Notes: generated from the sequence alone by a model not told the origin. 64,000 nt of DNA from Batillaria attramentaria (GCA_018292915.2 JACVVK020000154.1:852001-916000), one strand, 5' to 3'; counted from the stretch's first letter, positions 38,766 through 50,053 are shown. Translations and numbers: made by a program.

Positions 38766-38824
<59 letters not shown>
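38766..38824. repeat. (TA)n microsatellite
   Basis: About 29 TA units inside the 165-bp insert of the gene 3 3' flank. Confidence 0.95.
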
Positions 38825-38827
<3 letters not shown>

Positions 38828-39219
38828 AAAAGCGTACGAGAATACATTTACATACATGCATACAAACAAACGGAGTTGGTTTTCAGTTGATTTCACTTAA
38901 AACTTAAACGCAGTCGACAGAATAATACTTGTAAACTTCATGAAGTCGTCAGTATAAACTCAATGCAGTCTTCAGCACGTACTTTTACTATTTGTAATAC
39001 TGTCGTCGACACTTGCTTATAGAATCAGTGTAGCCTTCAACACTGACATGCTTATGATTCATTTAATGCTGTCGTCAGCATATACACTTATCACACTGAT
39101 GCAGTACTCAATAAGCACTTACCTGTAACGTTATTTCGTTGATATGCAGCCGCTTTTTTTGTCAAAACGATTGCAGACAACGGAACCTCTCGCACATCTT
39201 TATGCACCTCAGCCAGATA

Positions 39220-39235
39220 TCTGTGGAAATAAATG
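39220..39235 (+). promoter_or_regulatory. Candidate polyadenylation signal of gene 3
   Basis: Ggaaataaatgtttt contains AATAAA and is followed within 15 bp by a GT run, as expected for a downstream element. It is about 700 bp after the stop. The retrotransposon begins at 39254, inside that GT run. Confidence 0.5.
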
Positions 39236-39253
39236 TTTTACTGTGTGTGTGTG

Positions 39254-40622
39254 TGTCACGGATGCGTGACTTAGGGTAAATCATGTGCTGTTATGATTTC
39301 CGTATGACGGGTTGGTATGATTTCTGTATGCATCGTAGCTATGTTTTGTGTGGCACACGTGCCTTGTTTTCTGCACGGGCCACGCATGTATCCCTTGGTG
39401 AAGGTTTTATACGGGACATTTGTGTATAATATGCTGACCTGTCCGTTTCCCTTGTTAAAGTCGATACAGGTAACCCGTTTTACACGTGATGCAGGTGTAT
39501 CCCGTGCGATACTCACCCTATTCGCCCTAACAGTATAAAAACCATTGCTATTCACTTGCTATTCGCATTTGGCCCGGTAGTACCGACACGTCCGTTCAAG
39601 AGTCTGGCACTTCTTCTCGTCCGCTGTCTTTACGGTCTACCGTCATAACCCCTCGCATCTTGCATATGGAGGTAAATGGTTCATATCTGTTATTTCCCGT
39701 ATTATGTTTCAGGTCAGCTATTTTCTCTTGTGTAAATATTACCAACGGTCAGGAAGTTAGTATGAAACTTGACTATTGTGGCCGAAGTGTTATGTGGGCT
39801 AAGTATGTTTGATTATTAGCCGTTTTACCAGTGAGTTTAACACTGACCTGTCTGTATATTCTGCTGACTTGTCCGATGTGGCAGCTGCAGGCTTCTACCC
39901 TTTAGCGTTTAGTATGTGCAGTTTCCTTTAGCGTTCGTAACATAGGAGCGTTCGCTGGTTTGTGCCATGGGTTAATATTATCCCATAGATAGGCAGTATG
40001 TGCTAGTTGAGCCCAAGGACTTACAATAGTGTATTGTTGCACAGGGGTTCTAGCCCGAGTGGCTGTTTCGGGAGCCAGAAGCTGCCCTGTAGTCCCTTGT
40101 CCCGTGGAGGATTTCTTGGCCCTGCGACGACTGAAGGGGAGGGAGCCTGACTGCCCGTATGTGGGATTCAGCGTGGGTGCTGGTCCACTAGAGCATCAGC
40201 GGTTGCCGTGATGCTTTTGTAGAGCTGCCGAGCCAGCTCTATTTTCCGCCGCCTGTGGTTTTGTCTGCGGCTTGAACTGCACATCTGCACATCTGCACGT
40301 CTGCGCGCTTGACCATCGTTGGAGGTACCATCCCGTGCACGTTAAAATGCTCTGAGCGCTCTTAGATACAATTATTTATATCATTTGTATTTAGGCATAG
40401 TATTTATTGCCTTGATTGATTACCTTGCCTGTTCTTGATTGGAATTGTAGCTGTACTGTGACGTGTTATGCAATGAGTGTTCGTCTTGTCAATAATATTG
40501 TGGTGGTGTGAATCCCCGCACGTCTCAGTATCAGTTTCTGTTGTGCGACTGCGTGTGAGTGAGAGTAAAGAAAGAGCACGCACCTCTTACACCCATACAT
40601 TACAGCACACACGGTCGTGACA
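39254..40622 (+). repeat. 5' LTR
   Basis: 1369 bp, TG...CA ends. A TATA box (tataaaa, 39534-39540) lies about 280 bp in, giving a likely U3/R border shortly after. Short open frames in it are repeated in the 3' LTR and are not genes. Confidence 0.93.
39534..39540 (+). promoter_or_regulatory. LTR TATA box
   Basis: Cagtataaaaacc. The same box in the 3' LTR is at 46422-46428 and would direct transcription toward 47511 and beyond. Confidence 0.6.
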
Positions 40623-40623
40623 G

Positions 40624-40640
40624 TGGTGACCCCGTTCCTC
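40624..40640 (+). promoter_or_regulatory. Primer-binding site
   Basis: Tggtgaccccgttcctc begins one base after the 5' LTR, the usual place for a tRNA primer-binding site. I cannot name the tRNA with confidence. Confidence 0.6.
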
Positions 40641-41434
40641 TCCTAACTTACTAATACTAGGGCCCCACCTTCCCCATCCTTGGGTTGAATGAGCTTGTCG
40701 TTTTCTGTTTAGTTTTTCCCCCGTCTCCAGCCTCGTACGGGTCGGTATGCCTTTGTGTTTCCGGCTGCCGTAAGGGACTAGTCTTCCTGCCTTTCTTTTG
40801 TACAGCCTGTCTGTCTTCCCAGCTCCACCTTTTCATTACCTCTTCGTCTATCCTCCGGTAGGGCACCTTGTGTTGGATCCCGCACCACCACTGTTTGTCC
40901 TTGTGTTTTTATGTTATAGGTTACCGTGTATGTTTGCTTTTTGTTAATATTTGTATTAGTTACTTTGAACTCTGCGAGATTTTGTTCTAAACTTTTCAGT
41001 TTAGATGCCCAACTGAAAACCCATTTGCGTTTTTGCATGATTGGCTTCGCATGCATTTTTGTCTGGCTTCGTATGCTTTGGTGTCTGGCAAACACCCTCA
41101 TTCATTGCATGTTACATTTTTCTTAATGTGCGTTTGATTATTTCGATCGCATGTATTTAGTGACAAAACGTCACTGGCTTTGATATTTTCAGTACTTGAT
41201 GATTTGGTGCTGTGCATGTTTGTTTGCGCTTTGCTGCTTGTTGAGTTGATGCGCTATTTCATTCGTGATATTTGATTTGATTTCATTTCATTTAATAGTT
41301 TCAGTCATGCTTGTTAAAACTTGTGTGTTTTCTTGCTTGTTCCTAGGCTGAAAATTTTGTTTGCCGTTTGAAGGATCTATTCAGTTCATTTAGTTCGCTC
41401 TAGAATCTTCTAGACATATTGCTTACCTGCAAAC

Positions 41435-42660
41435 ATGGAAATCTCTGAGGAACAGTTTGAGAAGTTCGTTAAGCAGGCTAAGCAACTCGGGTATTCCGGG
41501 GCAGATGTTCAGAGGTACATAGAGCAAGCTATGGAGAGAGACGAGAGACGGAAAGAAAGAGAAGCTAAGCTAGCGTCAGAAGAGAAAGAAAGGGAAGCTA
41601 AGCTAGCGTCAGAAGAGAGAGGGAAGCTAAGCGAGCGTCAGAAGAAAAAGAGAGGGAAGCTAAGCGAGCGTTAGAAGAGAAAGAAAGGGAAGCTAAGCTA
41701 GAGTTGGAGAAAGCTAAGTTAGAGCTAGAGAGGCAGGACCGAGAGCATAAACGGCAGCTTGACAGGGAAAAGCTGGAAAGAGCTTGCAACACAAGCTCCT
41801 CCCCCCACCCCCCGTTCTGACTCGGGCCACCGATTCTACCCGAAGTTGCCATTATTCAACCATGAGAAGGATGATATAGATGCCTTCATCTTTAGGTTTG
41901 AGGCACACGCTACGGCGTTAAAGTGGAACAAATCTGACTGGCCTATCCATTTTGCAGCGTGTCTTCAGGGTCCTTCCTTGACGTTTTATCAATCCCTGTG
42001 TTCGGGTGGTCTTGTGGACTTTGATTCCCTCAAGGAACAATTCATGAAAAAGTACTTGTGTACTGAAGGGTTCAGGGAACGTTTCAGGACGGCTCGTCCC
42101 GATACAGGTGAATCATTTTTTTCCTTCCTCACCCGAATCCGTCACTTGTTTGACAGGTGGGTAGATCTCTCAGGTGCTGAAAAAACCTACCAGGGTCTGC
42201 ACGATCTTTTGTTACGTGAACAAATATTGCAAAGTGTGGCAAAAGACTTATGTGTGTACCTCCGGGAAAGGCGGTTTACAGACGCTAAATCCATGTCTGA
42301 GGCAGCTGAGCTGTATAGGGATGCTCACCCGGGCAAATCTATGGCTAAAAGAGATAGCTCCGCCACGTTGTTTGCGTCTTCTGTAGGCGTAGTGCAGGGT
42401 CATGTCAAGTCCCAGTATTCGAAGTCACAGCGCGGCAAATTCAGGGGTCGTCCCCCATATCACTATGGCCCTTCAGCCACCCCTGGTCAAGCAAACGGGA
42501 GTGAGACTAGCAAAACAGAGGCAGACAACCGAAATGAGCGTGGTGGTGATCAAAAACGTGGATTCCCCAGACGTAAGCCGCTGCCAACTGACACTTGTAA
42601 CACTTGCCATGGCACAGGTCACTGGAGCAATGTTTGTCCCTCTAGGCAGAAGGCGCTAGC
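41435..42660 (+). pseudogene. Retrotransposon gag (capsid and CCHC nucleocapsid), frameshifted
   Basis: The ATG at 41435 opens a start region followed by a Glu/Lys/Ala-rich coiled-coil built from repeats of about 33 bp (41540-41700). A frameshift near 41617 leads to a stop at 41672-41674, and the original frame resumes near 41800. The capsid core (FIFRFEAHATALKW, LQGPSLTFY) lies at 41880-42000. The knuckle CNTCHGTGHWSNVC is at about 42595-42640. Gag and pol are then read in one frame without a stop. The repeat-rich stretch makes slippage a likely cause. Confidence 0.85.
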
Positions 42661-44251
42661 CTGCATGGTGATTTGCGCAATTGGGAAGAACAAACCCCTT
42701 GGAGACCTGCGTGTGTCCAAAGGCACAGTAGGCAATACAGAAGTAACGGTACTCCGAGACACTGGGTGTACTACTGCGGGTGTTAAACGCTCTCTTGTCT
42801 CCCCGGAACAGTTCACAGGTGAAACCCAAGATTGCATTACTTTTGGAGGTGCAGTCGAGACATTCCCCGTAGCTCATGTGTTCGTAGACACACCCTTTTA
42901 TTCAGGAGATGTCGAGTGCTGTGTAATTGACGATCCAGTAGCTGACTTGATCCTAGGTAATCTACCGGGCGTATCAGACACCCCAAATACCTCTTCCCTC
43001 GTCGAGGTAGATGCTGTTGGCCTAGTAACCACTCGCTTGCAAGCTAAGAGGGCAGATGCGGCTAGCAAGCCATTAGTCACTGCACTCCCGCCATGCTTGG
43101 ACACAAGCCGTGATGACCTGATCAAAGCCCAGTCTGAAGACCCCACCCTTGAACCGTTGTTCCAAAAGGCCAAGGATGGTCAGTCTATGAAAAGCTGTTA
43201 TGGTACGTTTTCCTTTGTAGTCACTGATGGTATCTTATACCGCCATTTTCAAAACGAGGCAGGTGTCACGAAGCAGATAGTCGTACCCACTACGCTACGC
43301 ATGTCTGTCTTGTGCACGGCGCATGACGGTATCATGGCAGGTCACTGCGGAGTTCGCCGCACACTGCAAAGAGTCCTCCACCGTTTCTTTTGGCCAGGAG
43401 TACGTTGTGCAGTCAAAGACTACTGTAGAACATGCGATGTTTGCCAGAAAACAGTTCCTAAAGCTAGAGTGGCCCCCGTCCCCCTGGAGAGGATGCCAGT
43501 TATAGATGTCCCCTTCAAGCGGGTGGCTATCGATTTGGTCGGGCCCTTACAACCGGTGTCCAGCAGTGGTTATCGCTACGTCCTCACCCTTGTTGACATG
43601 GCTACACGTTTCCCAGAAGCCATCCCACTGCGTAATATTGATACCGCTTCGGTAGCGGAAGCTCTGCTGACGATCTTTTCGCGTGTAGGCTTCCCAGACC
43701 AGATTGTGTCAGATAACGGCACACAGTTTGTTTCAGATCTGATGAAGGAAATTTACAAACTCCTGTCCATCAAGTCTGTGCACACATCTCCCTACCACGC
43801 CCAGTCCAACGGAATGGTAGAAAGATTCAATGGCGTTTTGAAAACCATGCTCAGAAAAGTGGTTCAGAAGCACCCAAGCAATTGGGATAGATATATTCCC
43901 GCGCTCTTGTTCGCGTACAGGGAACTGCCGAATGAAAGCACAGGGTTTTCCCCCTTCGAACTCTTGATCGGAAGGAGGCCTCGTGGGCCGATGGACATTC
44001 TAGCCACAGCTTGGTCGGGTCGTGCTGATTCTGACGAGGTCAAGCCCTTGTACCAATACGTCCTTGACTTGGAAAACACTCTTGCTGATTCTCTGACCTT
44101 GGCACAAGAGAACACGGACGCTGCCGCTCGAAAGCACAAGCGTTACTTTGACAAAAAGGCTGTACAGCGCTCTTTTCAGGTTGGCGACGAAGTCCTGGTT
44201 CTTTTGCCAACAGACTCCAGTAAGTTGCGCATGTGCTGGAAGGGACAGTAG
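42660..44251 (+). pseudogene. Retrotransposon protease and integrase, frameshifted at the C-terminus
   Basis: In frame with gag. Aspartic protease motif VLRDTGC (about 42750). The zinc-binding H2C2 motif runs from HDG...HCG to CRTCDVC (43322-43450). Catalytic D-D-E: AIDLVGP (about 43530), SDNGTQF (about 43710), NGMVERF (about 43815), with 35 residues between the last two. The frame ends at 44251 within the GPY/F-like end of integrase. The rest of that region is in another frame in the next ORF, so a small indel near 44245 separates them. Confidence 0.88.
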
Positions 44252-46071
44252 TACAAGCTTTGGGCGTTGACTACAAAATTCACATGGCAGGGAAGGATAA
44301 GATCTTCCACGCAAACATGCTTCAGAAGTACCACCGTCGTAATCCTCCCAGCCCACCCACCCCTCAAACCACCGCCGTGTCAGCCGTATCACCGGCCACT
44401 GAACTTGTGCAACTACATCTCTTGTTGCCATTCCACACGGAAACCTCTGTAGGGTTTGACCCACAGAGCGTTGATTCCTCTGAGCCAGAACAGAACTGTG
44501 CTTCTGCCCTTCACGCTTCATCTGATTTGGCCGATGTTGCGTGTTCGTATCACGTCGGTTCGGCATCCGCCGCTGTCGGAATCCTCCACCCTGATACTGA
44601 GGATGACCAAATCGCTCTTCCGACGCTACCGTCGCTTCAAGGCGAAACTGTTGCCAATGTCAAGTATGACAGTCAGTTAGACCCTTCAAAGAGGAATGAA
44701 ATAGAGGCCGTCTTTCACAAGTTTTCTGACCTTCTGACAGATAAACCTGGTACCGCAAAAGGCGACGTTTTCCATGAGATAAATCTCACTTCTGACACCC
44801 CAGTTCGCTTGAAACCTTACCCATTGCCGTTCGCATCTCGACAGATAGTTGAGAAAGAGGTAAAGACCATGCTCGATCTAGGAGTGATAGAGCCCTCAAA
44901 GTCTAACTATTGCAGTCCGGTTGTTCTTGTCTCCAAGAAAGACGGTTCTGTGCGCTTCTGTATTGACTTCCGCGCACTCAACAAGGTCACCCTCTTTGAC
45001 GCTGAACCAATTCCAGACACAGAAGAACTGTTCTGTCGCCTGAATGGTGCTCACTACTTCACCAAGATAGATTTGGCAAAAGGGTATTGGCAGATCCCAG
45101 TACGTCCTGCAGACAAACATAAGACTGCCTTTCAGACACCTCTAGGCCTTTTTCAGTGGACAAAAATGCCGTTCGGTCTCGTTACGGCTCCAGCAACGTT
45201 CGCCCGCATGATGAGACTACTCTCGTTAGAGAACCACTCTGCCATGAACTTTTTTGATGACATCCTGATAGCCAGTTGTCGCTGGAATGATCACTTGTCT
45301 CATGTAGAAGGTGTCCTTCAGAAGTTGAGAGCTTTCGGCCTTACGGCTCGCCCTTCAAAACTCTTTGCTGGATTTCAAGAACTTGAGTTTCTTGGTCACA
45401 TTGTGTCTGAAGGCATCCTTAAACCAGAGCCCGGCAAGGTACAGAAAATCCTTGACATTGCGAAACCGGTCTCGAAGAGACAGGTCCGCTCTCTGCTAGG
45501 TCTGATCGGGTATTACAGACGATACGTACCCAACTTTGCCACCCTCACCGCTCCTCTTTCTGACCTCACACGGGCTGACCGCCCGAGAAGGATTACATGG
45601 ACAGCTGAATGTGATGACGCGCTTCGCGCCATTCAGCGCATTCTAGCTAGTTTTCCAGTTCTCCTCATTCCAGACCTGTCCAAGGAATTCATTGTTAGAA
45701 CAGATGCTAGCAATTCTGGTCTAGGTGCAGTTCTCTTGCAGGACAAGGAAGGTCTGTTGCATCCCGTGGCATTCGTCAGTCGAAAACTTCTCGATCGGGA
45801 GACACGGTACAGCACAATTGAGCGCGAATGTCTCGCTATTGTGTGGTCGCTGACCAAACTCTCGCGCTACCTCTGGGGTCGTGAGTTCGTACTACAGACA
45901 GACCATAGGCCTTTGTCCTATCTCACTTCAGGCAAGTTCAAGAACTGTCGGATAACTCGCTGGGCCCTTGCTCTCCAGGAGTTCAGATTTCGCATTGAGC
46001 CTGTCCAGGGTAAGCTCAATGTATTTGCCGATTGCCTGTCGCGATCAGGATCGGATCAGCTGGTAGTGTAG
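44233..46071 (+). CDS. Retrotransposon reverse transcriptase and RNase H
   Basis: 612 codons. The first 35 complete the integrase tail (FHANMLQKYHRR). After a linker, RT spans about 44700-45450: LKPYPLPF, SPVVLVSKKDGS, FCIDFRALN, YFTKIDLAKGYWQIPV, MPFGLVTAPATF and FFDDILIAS in place of the usual YVDD, then LGHIVSEG. RNase H spans about 45660-46040, with RTDASNSGLGAVL, ERECLAIVW and TDHRPLSYL. The stop TAG is at 46069-46071. There is no integrase downstream. Confidence 0.92.
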   Translation: MLEGTVVQALGVDYKIHMAGKDKIFHANMLQKYHRRNPPSPPTPQTTAVSAVSPATELVQLHLLLPFHTETSVGFDPQSVDSSEPEQNCASALHASSDLADVACSYHVGSASAAVGILHPDTEDDQIALPTLPSLQGETVANVKYDSQLDPSKRNEIEAVFHKFSDLLTDKPGTAKGDVFHEINLTSDTPVRLKPYPLPFASRQIVEKEVKTMLDLGVIEPSKSNYCSPVVLVSKKDGSVRFCIDFRALNKVTLFDAEPIPDTEELFCRLNGAHYFTKIDLAKGYWQIPVRPADKHKTAFQTPLGLFQWTKMPFGLVTAPATFARMMRLLSLENHSAMNFFDDILIASCRWNDHLSHVEGVLQKLRAFGLTARPSKLFAGFQELEFLGHIVSEGILKPEPGKVQKILDIAKPVSKRQVRSLLGLIGYYRRYVPNFATLTAPLSDLTRADRPRRITWTAECDDALRAIQRILASFPVLLIPDLSKEFIVRTDASNSGLGAVLLQDKEGLLHPVAFVSRKLLDRETRYSTIERECLAIVWSLTKLSRYLWGREFVLQTDHRPLSYLTSGKFKNCRITRWALALQEFRFRIEPVQGKLNVFADCLSRSGSDQLVV

Positions 46072-46119
46072 ACATTGATGTCTCACTGTTTCGACCCCCA
46101 TGTTGAGAAACCTGTCGGT

Positions 46120-46141
46120 TTCTACTGGAGGAGGGGGGTGA
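46120..46141 (+). promoter_or_regulatory. Polypurine tract
   Basis: Ctggaggaggggggtgatg lies directly before the 3' LTR and would prime plus-strand synthesis. Confidence 0.75.
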
Positions 46142-47508
46142 TGTCACGGATGCGTGACTTAGGGTAAATCATGTGCTGTTATGATTTCCGTATGACGGGT
46201 TGGTATGATTTCTGTATGCATCGTAGCTATGTTTTGTGTGGCACACGTGCCTTGTTTTCTGCACGGGCCACGCATGTATCCCTTGGTGAAGGTTTTATAC
46301 GGGACATTTGTGTATAATATGCTGACCTGTCCGTTTCCCTTGTTAAAGTCGATACAGGTAACCCGTTTTACACGTGATGCAGGTGTATCCCGTGCGATAC
46401 TCACCCTATTCGCCCTAACAGTATAAAAACCATTGCTATTCACTTGCTATTCGCATTTGGCCCGGTAGTACCGACACGTCCGTTCAAGAGTCTGGCACTT
46501 CTTCTCGTCCGCTGTCTTTACGGTCTACCGTCATAACCCCTCGCATCTTGCATATGGAGGTAAATGGTTCATATCTGTTATTTCCCGTATTATGTTTCAG
46601 GTCAGCTATTTTCTCTTGTGTAAATATTACCAACGGTCAGGAAGTTAGTATGAAACTTGACTATTGTGGCCGAAGTGTTATGTGGGCTAAGTATGTTTGA
46701 TTATTAGCCGTTTTACCAGTGAGTTTAACACTGACCTGTCTGTATATTCTGCTGACTTGTCCGATGTGGCAGCTGCAGGCTTCTACCCTTTAGCGTTTAG
46801 TATGTGCAGTTTCCTTTAGCGTTCGTAACATAGGAGCGTTCGCTGGTTTGTGCCATGGGTTAATATTATCCCATAGATAGGCAGTATGTGCTAGTTGAGC
46901 CCAAGGACTTACAATAGTGTATTGTTGCACAGGGGTTCTAGCCCGAGTGGCTGTTTCGGGAGCCAGAAGCTGCCCTGTAGTCCCTTGTCCCGTGGAGGAT
47001 TTCTTGGCCCTGCGACGACTGAAGGGGAGGGAGCCTGACTGCCCGTATGTGGGATTCAGCGTGGGTGCTGGTCCACTAGAGCATCAGCGGTTGCCGTGAT
47101 GCTTTTGTAGAGCTGCCGAGCCAGCTCTATTTTCCGCCGCCTGTGGTTTTGTCTGCGGCTTGAACTGCACATCTGCACATCTGCACGTCTGCGCGCTTGA
47201 CCATCGTTGGAGGTACCATCCCGTGCACGTTAAAATGCTCTGAGCGCTCTTAGATACAATTATTTATATCATTTGTATTTAGGCATAGTATTTATTGCCT
47301 TGATTGATTACCTTGCCTGTTCTTGATTGGAATTGTAGCTGTACTGTGACGTGTTATGCAATGAGTGTTCGTCTTGTCAATAATATTGTGGTGGTGTGAA
47401 TCCCCGCACGTCTCAGTATCAGTTTCTGTTGTGCGACTGCGTGTGAGTGAGAGTAAAGAAAGAGCACGCACCTCTTACACCCATACATTACAGCACACAC
47501 GGTCGTGA

Positions 47509-47510
<2 letters not shown>
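46142..47510 (+). repeat. 3' LTR
   Basis: 1369 bp. Matches the 5' LTR by eye over its full length. It ends in TCGTGACA followed by GT repeats. Confidence 0.93.
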
Positions 47511-47548
<38 letters not shown>

Positions 47549-47595
47549 GTGTGTCTCTTTCTGACTGTGTGTGTGTGTGTGTGGGGGGGGGGGGG
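47511..47595. repeat. (GT)n run and G tract flanking the 3' LTR
   Basis: Continuation of the GT tract that the retrotransposon split at 39253. It includes a tctctttctgac interruption. Confidence 0.9.
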
Positions 47596-47654
47596 GGAGG
47601 GTGATGAATGAAAGGAGGACACGCAGGGGTTTATTTTTGGGCACACAGATAACC

Positions 47655-48919
47655 TGATACTTCTGCACTCATTCCGTGCAGCGGAGCTTGACCAACAATA
47701 CGTGTTTGCGCACTGGGGGTTCTGAGAAAGACGGATGTCTTTTGATTACCACTAAACCCCGCGTCTGCACAAACAGAGCCGGTAAATGTTGGGCAATTTG
47801 AAAGAGAGGCTGAAAATCAAAATGGCCGCCAAAGAACCTTAAAATGTTTTTTTTTTTTTTCTGTCGCACATATACATGTACGCAAGAACTTTTTATCAGT
47901 GATTTCAATGTGAAGAAAGGGTGCTGATTCCGAATCCGACGAGTGCCAGAGTGTACATGTTGAACATTTTGAAAGAAAGCCTGAAATACTAAACGGCCGT
48001 TCAAAAAACATGAAGAGCATTGTTTTGCCGTATATTTCAAAATGTGTGACTTTTTTTTTGGAAAGAAACGATTTTTTCAGTGGTTTTTACATGGAAAAAA
48101 TGCTAATTCCAAATCCGACGAGTGCAAGACTGTAAATGTTTACGGTTTTGAAAGAGAGGCTGAAATTCAACAGGGTCGACAAGAAACTTACATTGCTTCT
48201 TTTTACCGCCTACATGAGGTACAGTAACTAACTTTTCGCCAAAACCCAGAGATTTTGAGTGGTTTCCGTATGAGAAAAGGGTGCTGATTCCGAATCCGAC
48301 GAGTGCCAGACTGTAAATGTTACGCATTTCGAAGGAGATGCTAAAATTCAAAATGGCCGCCCAAACCTTAAAACGCGTTGTTTTGCCGCATAATAAAAAT
48401 TGTCAACTTATTGTTCAAAAGAAACGAAGTACGGCAGGGGTACACAATGTCGATTGCAAAATGAATATTTAGATTCAGCTTCTGTCGGACAAGACAGTGA
48501 GAAAAGTCATGTTTTTTTAACAATGTTCTGACGTATACACGCCCGCCAAACACAGCCATTTTGAAGCAACAACACTAGGTGAGGTATTTCCCTAAACATA
48601 TTTGCTTATTCTCACTTTCACTCATCCTCCATGTTAGCATTCGATTCGGGTTTTCCCGGGCGAGTCGACGGATATCTTAAGAGACACGATGGACCTTTTC
48701 AAATCTGCAAAAAAAAAAAAAAAAAAAAAATCTCATATATCGTGATTCATATCAGGGTGGTGCATGACCGTAAGAAGGAGTGTCGCTCTGACTCATACTT
48801 CTGCATTCATTCCGTGCAGCGGAGCTTGACCAACAATACGTGTTTGCGCGCTGGGAGTTCTTAGAAAGACGGATGTCTTTTGATTACCACTAAACCACGC
48901 CTTCTGCACATACAGAGCA
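47655..48919. repeat. Array of ~180-bp repeats bounded by a 126-bp direct repeat
   Basis: The core ccgaatccgacgagtgccag occurs at about 47931, 48109 (diverged) and 48289, spaced about 180 bp. Each is followed by gaaagagaggctgaaa-like and aatggccgcc-like segments. The outer copies 47655-47780 and 48793-48919 (ttccgtgcagcggagcttga) are about 90% alike by eye and lie in the same orientation. No coding capacity is seen. Confidence 0.7.
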
Positions 48920-49699
48920 TGAAGCACAAAAAAAAAAGAAAAGAAAAAAGGTGAGATTCAAAACCAGCTCCACACCCCTGACCCAAACAGTGATTCTTAT
49001 TCGTGCATTAGTCAAGTACAAAAAACCCAACAACAACAACAACAACAACAACAAAACAACAACAACAAAACCGGAAAGCCTGTGACACTAATAGCGTGGT
49101 ACCATTTTAGGCTTACTGCTTGGGTCTATCGTGATATTAGTAGTTATTTAGCAATGGCGAGTTTGACATGACGTTTTAGCAAATCGAGAGAAAATACCTT
49201 GTCCCACAAGGTGCGAAGAGATTTGACTAAACCGTGATTTCATACTCGCCATTGCTGAACAACGAATTTGTCTTGATTCTCTCATGTATTCATACTATAC
49301 TGCTAAAAAACAACAACAAAAAAAAACGTCAAGGACCACCTTCAATTCTACATATTGTTTATAAATTGTCATATTTCACAAAAGTGTCAATACAGAAGAA
49401 CCAAACTCAGCATCTGTGTTAACAAGAAGTCAAATGACGCAGTGAAAGCAACCAAAAAAAATAAAATAAAATAAAATAAAATAAAATAAAATAAAATAAA
49501 ATCTTGCACATCCACTTCCGGTACATTGGGCCGGATGCTTAATTATTCAGCTCCATTATTCATGGAAATACACGTAGATCGAATACAGGCATACACACTT
49601 GAAAATGGAACGGTCATACGGCATGTGTGCAATGTATTTTCACTCAACTAATTTTCGCTTTCAGTTTCCTTCCTGGTAATGTGTATGTGTAATCCTGAA

Positions 49700-49739
<40 letters not shown>

Positions 49740-49810
49740 TTGAAACTTGAAACTTTATTTGTCAACGGTAAAAAGACATTGGTCCAGTGGTCCAGTTTTC
49801 ATTCTTGCCG
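49740..49810 (-). repeat. LINE 3'-end scrap with (ttgaaac)n tail
   Basis: Cttgaaacttgaaactttatttgtc repeats the tail motif of the LINE ending at 56322, in the opposite orientation. Confidence 0.6.
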
Positions 49811-49819
49811 TTGCTAATG

Positions 49820-49821
<2 letters not shown>

Positions 49822-49893
<72 letters not shown>
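49822..49893. repeat. (CA)n microsatellite
   Basis: About 36 units. Confidence 0.95.
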
Positions 49894-49895
<2 letters not shown>

Positions 49896-49965
49896 TCTAA
49901 CTATCTATCTATCTACGTCCGCTCACACTGCCGACACGACAGAGAGAGAGAGAGGGGGGGGGGGT

Positions 49966-50053
49966 AGGAGTTTAACGTCCTTTGCCACCACGCATGGGCG
50001 ATATCAAAGACGGGGCAACAAGAAAAAGGCCAGCACAAATATTTGGCCCCAGC

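Larger units (their letters stand above)
38528..39253 (+). other. Gene 3 3' flank / putative 3' UTR
   Basis: A degenerate repeat of about 40 bp (gtcgtcagcayatacttat...aatgcag) starts at the stop codon and recurs about seven times to 39120. It is interrupted by a SINE A (38567-38680) and a 165-bp insert (38704-38869) with a 15-bp duplication. An AATAAA at about 39226 is followed by GT repeats, a plausible polyadenylation site. Confidence 0.55.
39254..47510 (+). mobile_element. Gmr1-like Ty3/gypsy LTR retrotransposon (integrase before RT), 8257 bp
   Basis: Two 1369-bp LTRs (39254-40622, 46142-47510) start TGTCACGG and end TCGTGACA. I found no difference between them by reading, and their offset is constant at 6888 bp. 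Internal order: primer-binding site, gag with CCHC knuckle, protease, integrase, RT, RNase H, polypurine tract. The order protease-integrase-RT is copia-like, but RT and integrase are of Ty3/gypsy type, which defines the Gmr1 group. It inserted into a (GT)n run, so any 4-6 bp target duplication (gtgtg) is masked. Near-identical LTRs mean recent insertion. Frameshifts make this copy non-autonomous. Confidence 0.92.

Noticed and set aside
39271..39555. Short frames inside the LTRs (also 40029-40211 and their 3' LTR copies)
   Set aside because: They recur exactly because the LTRs are duplicated; no protein motif.
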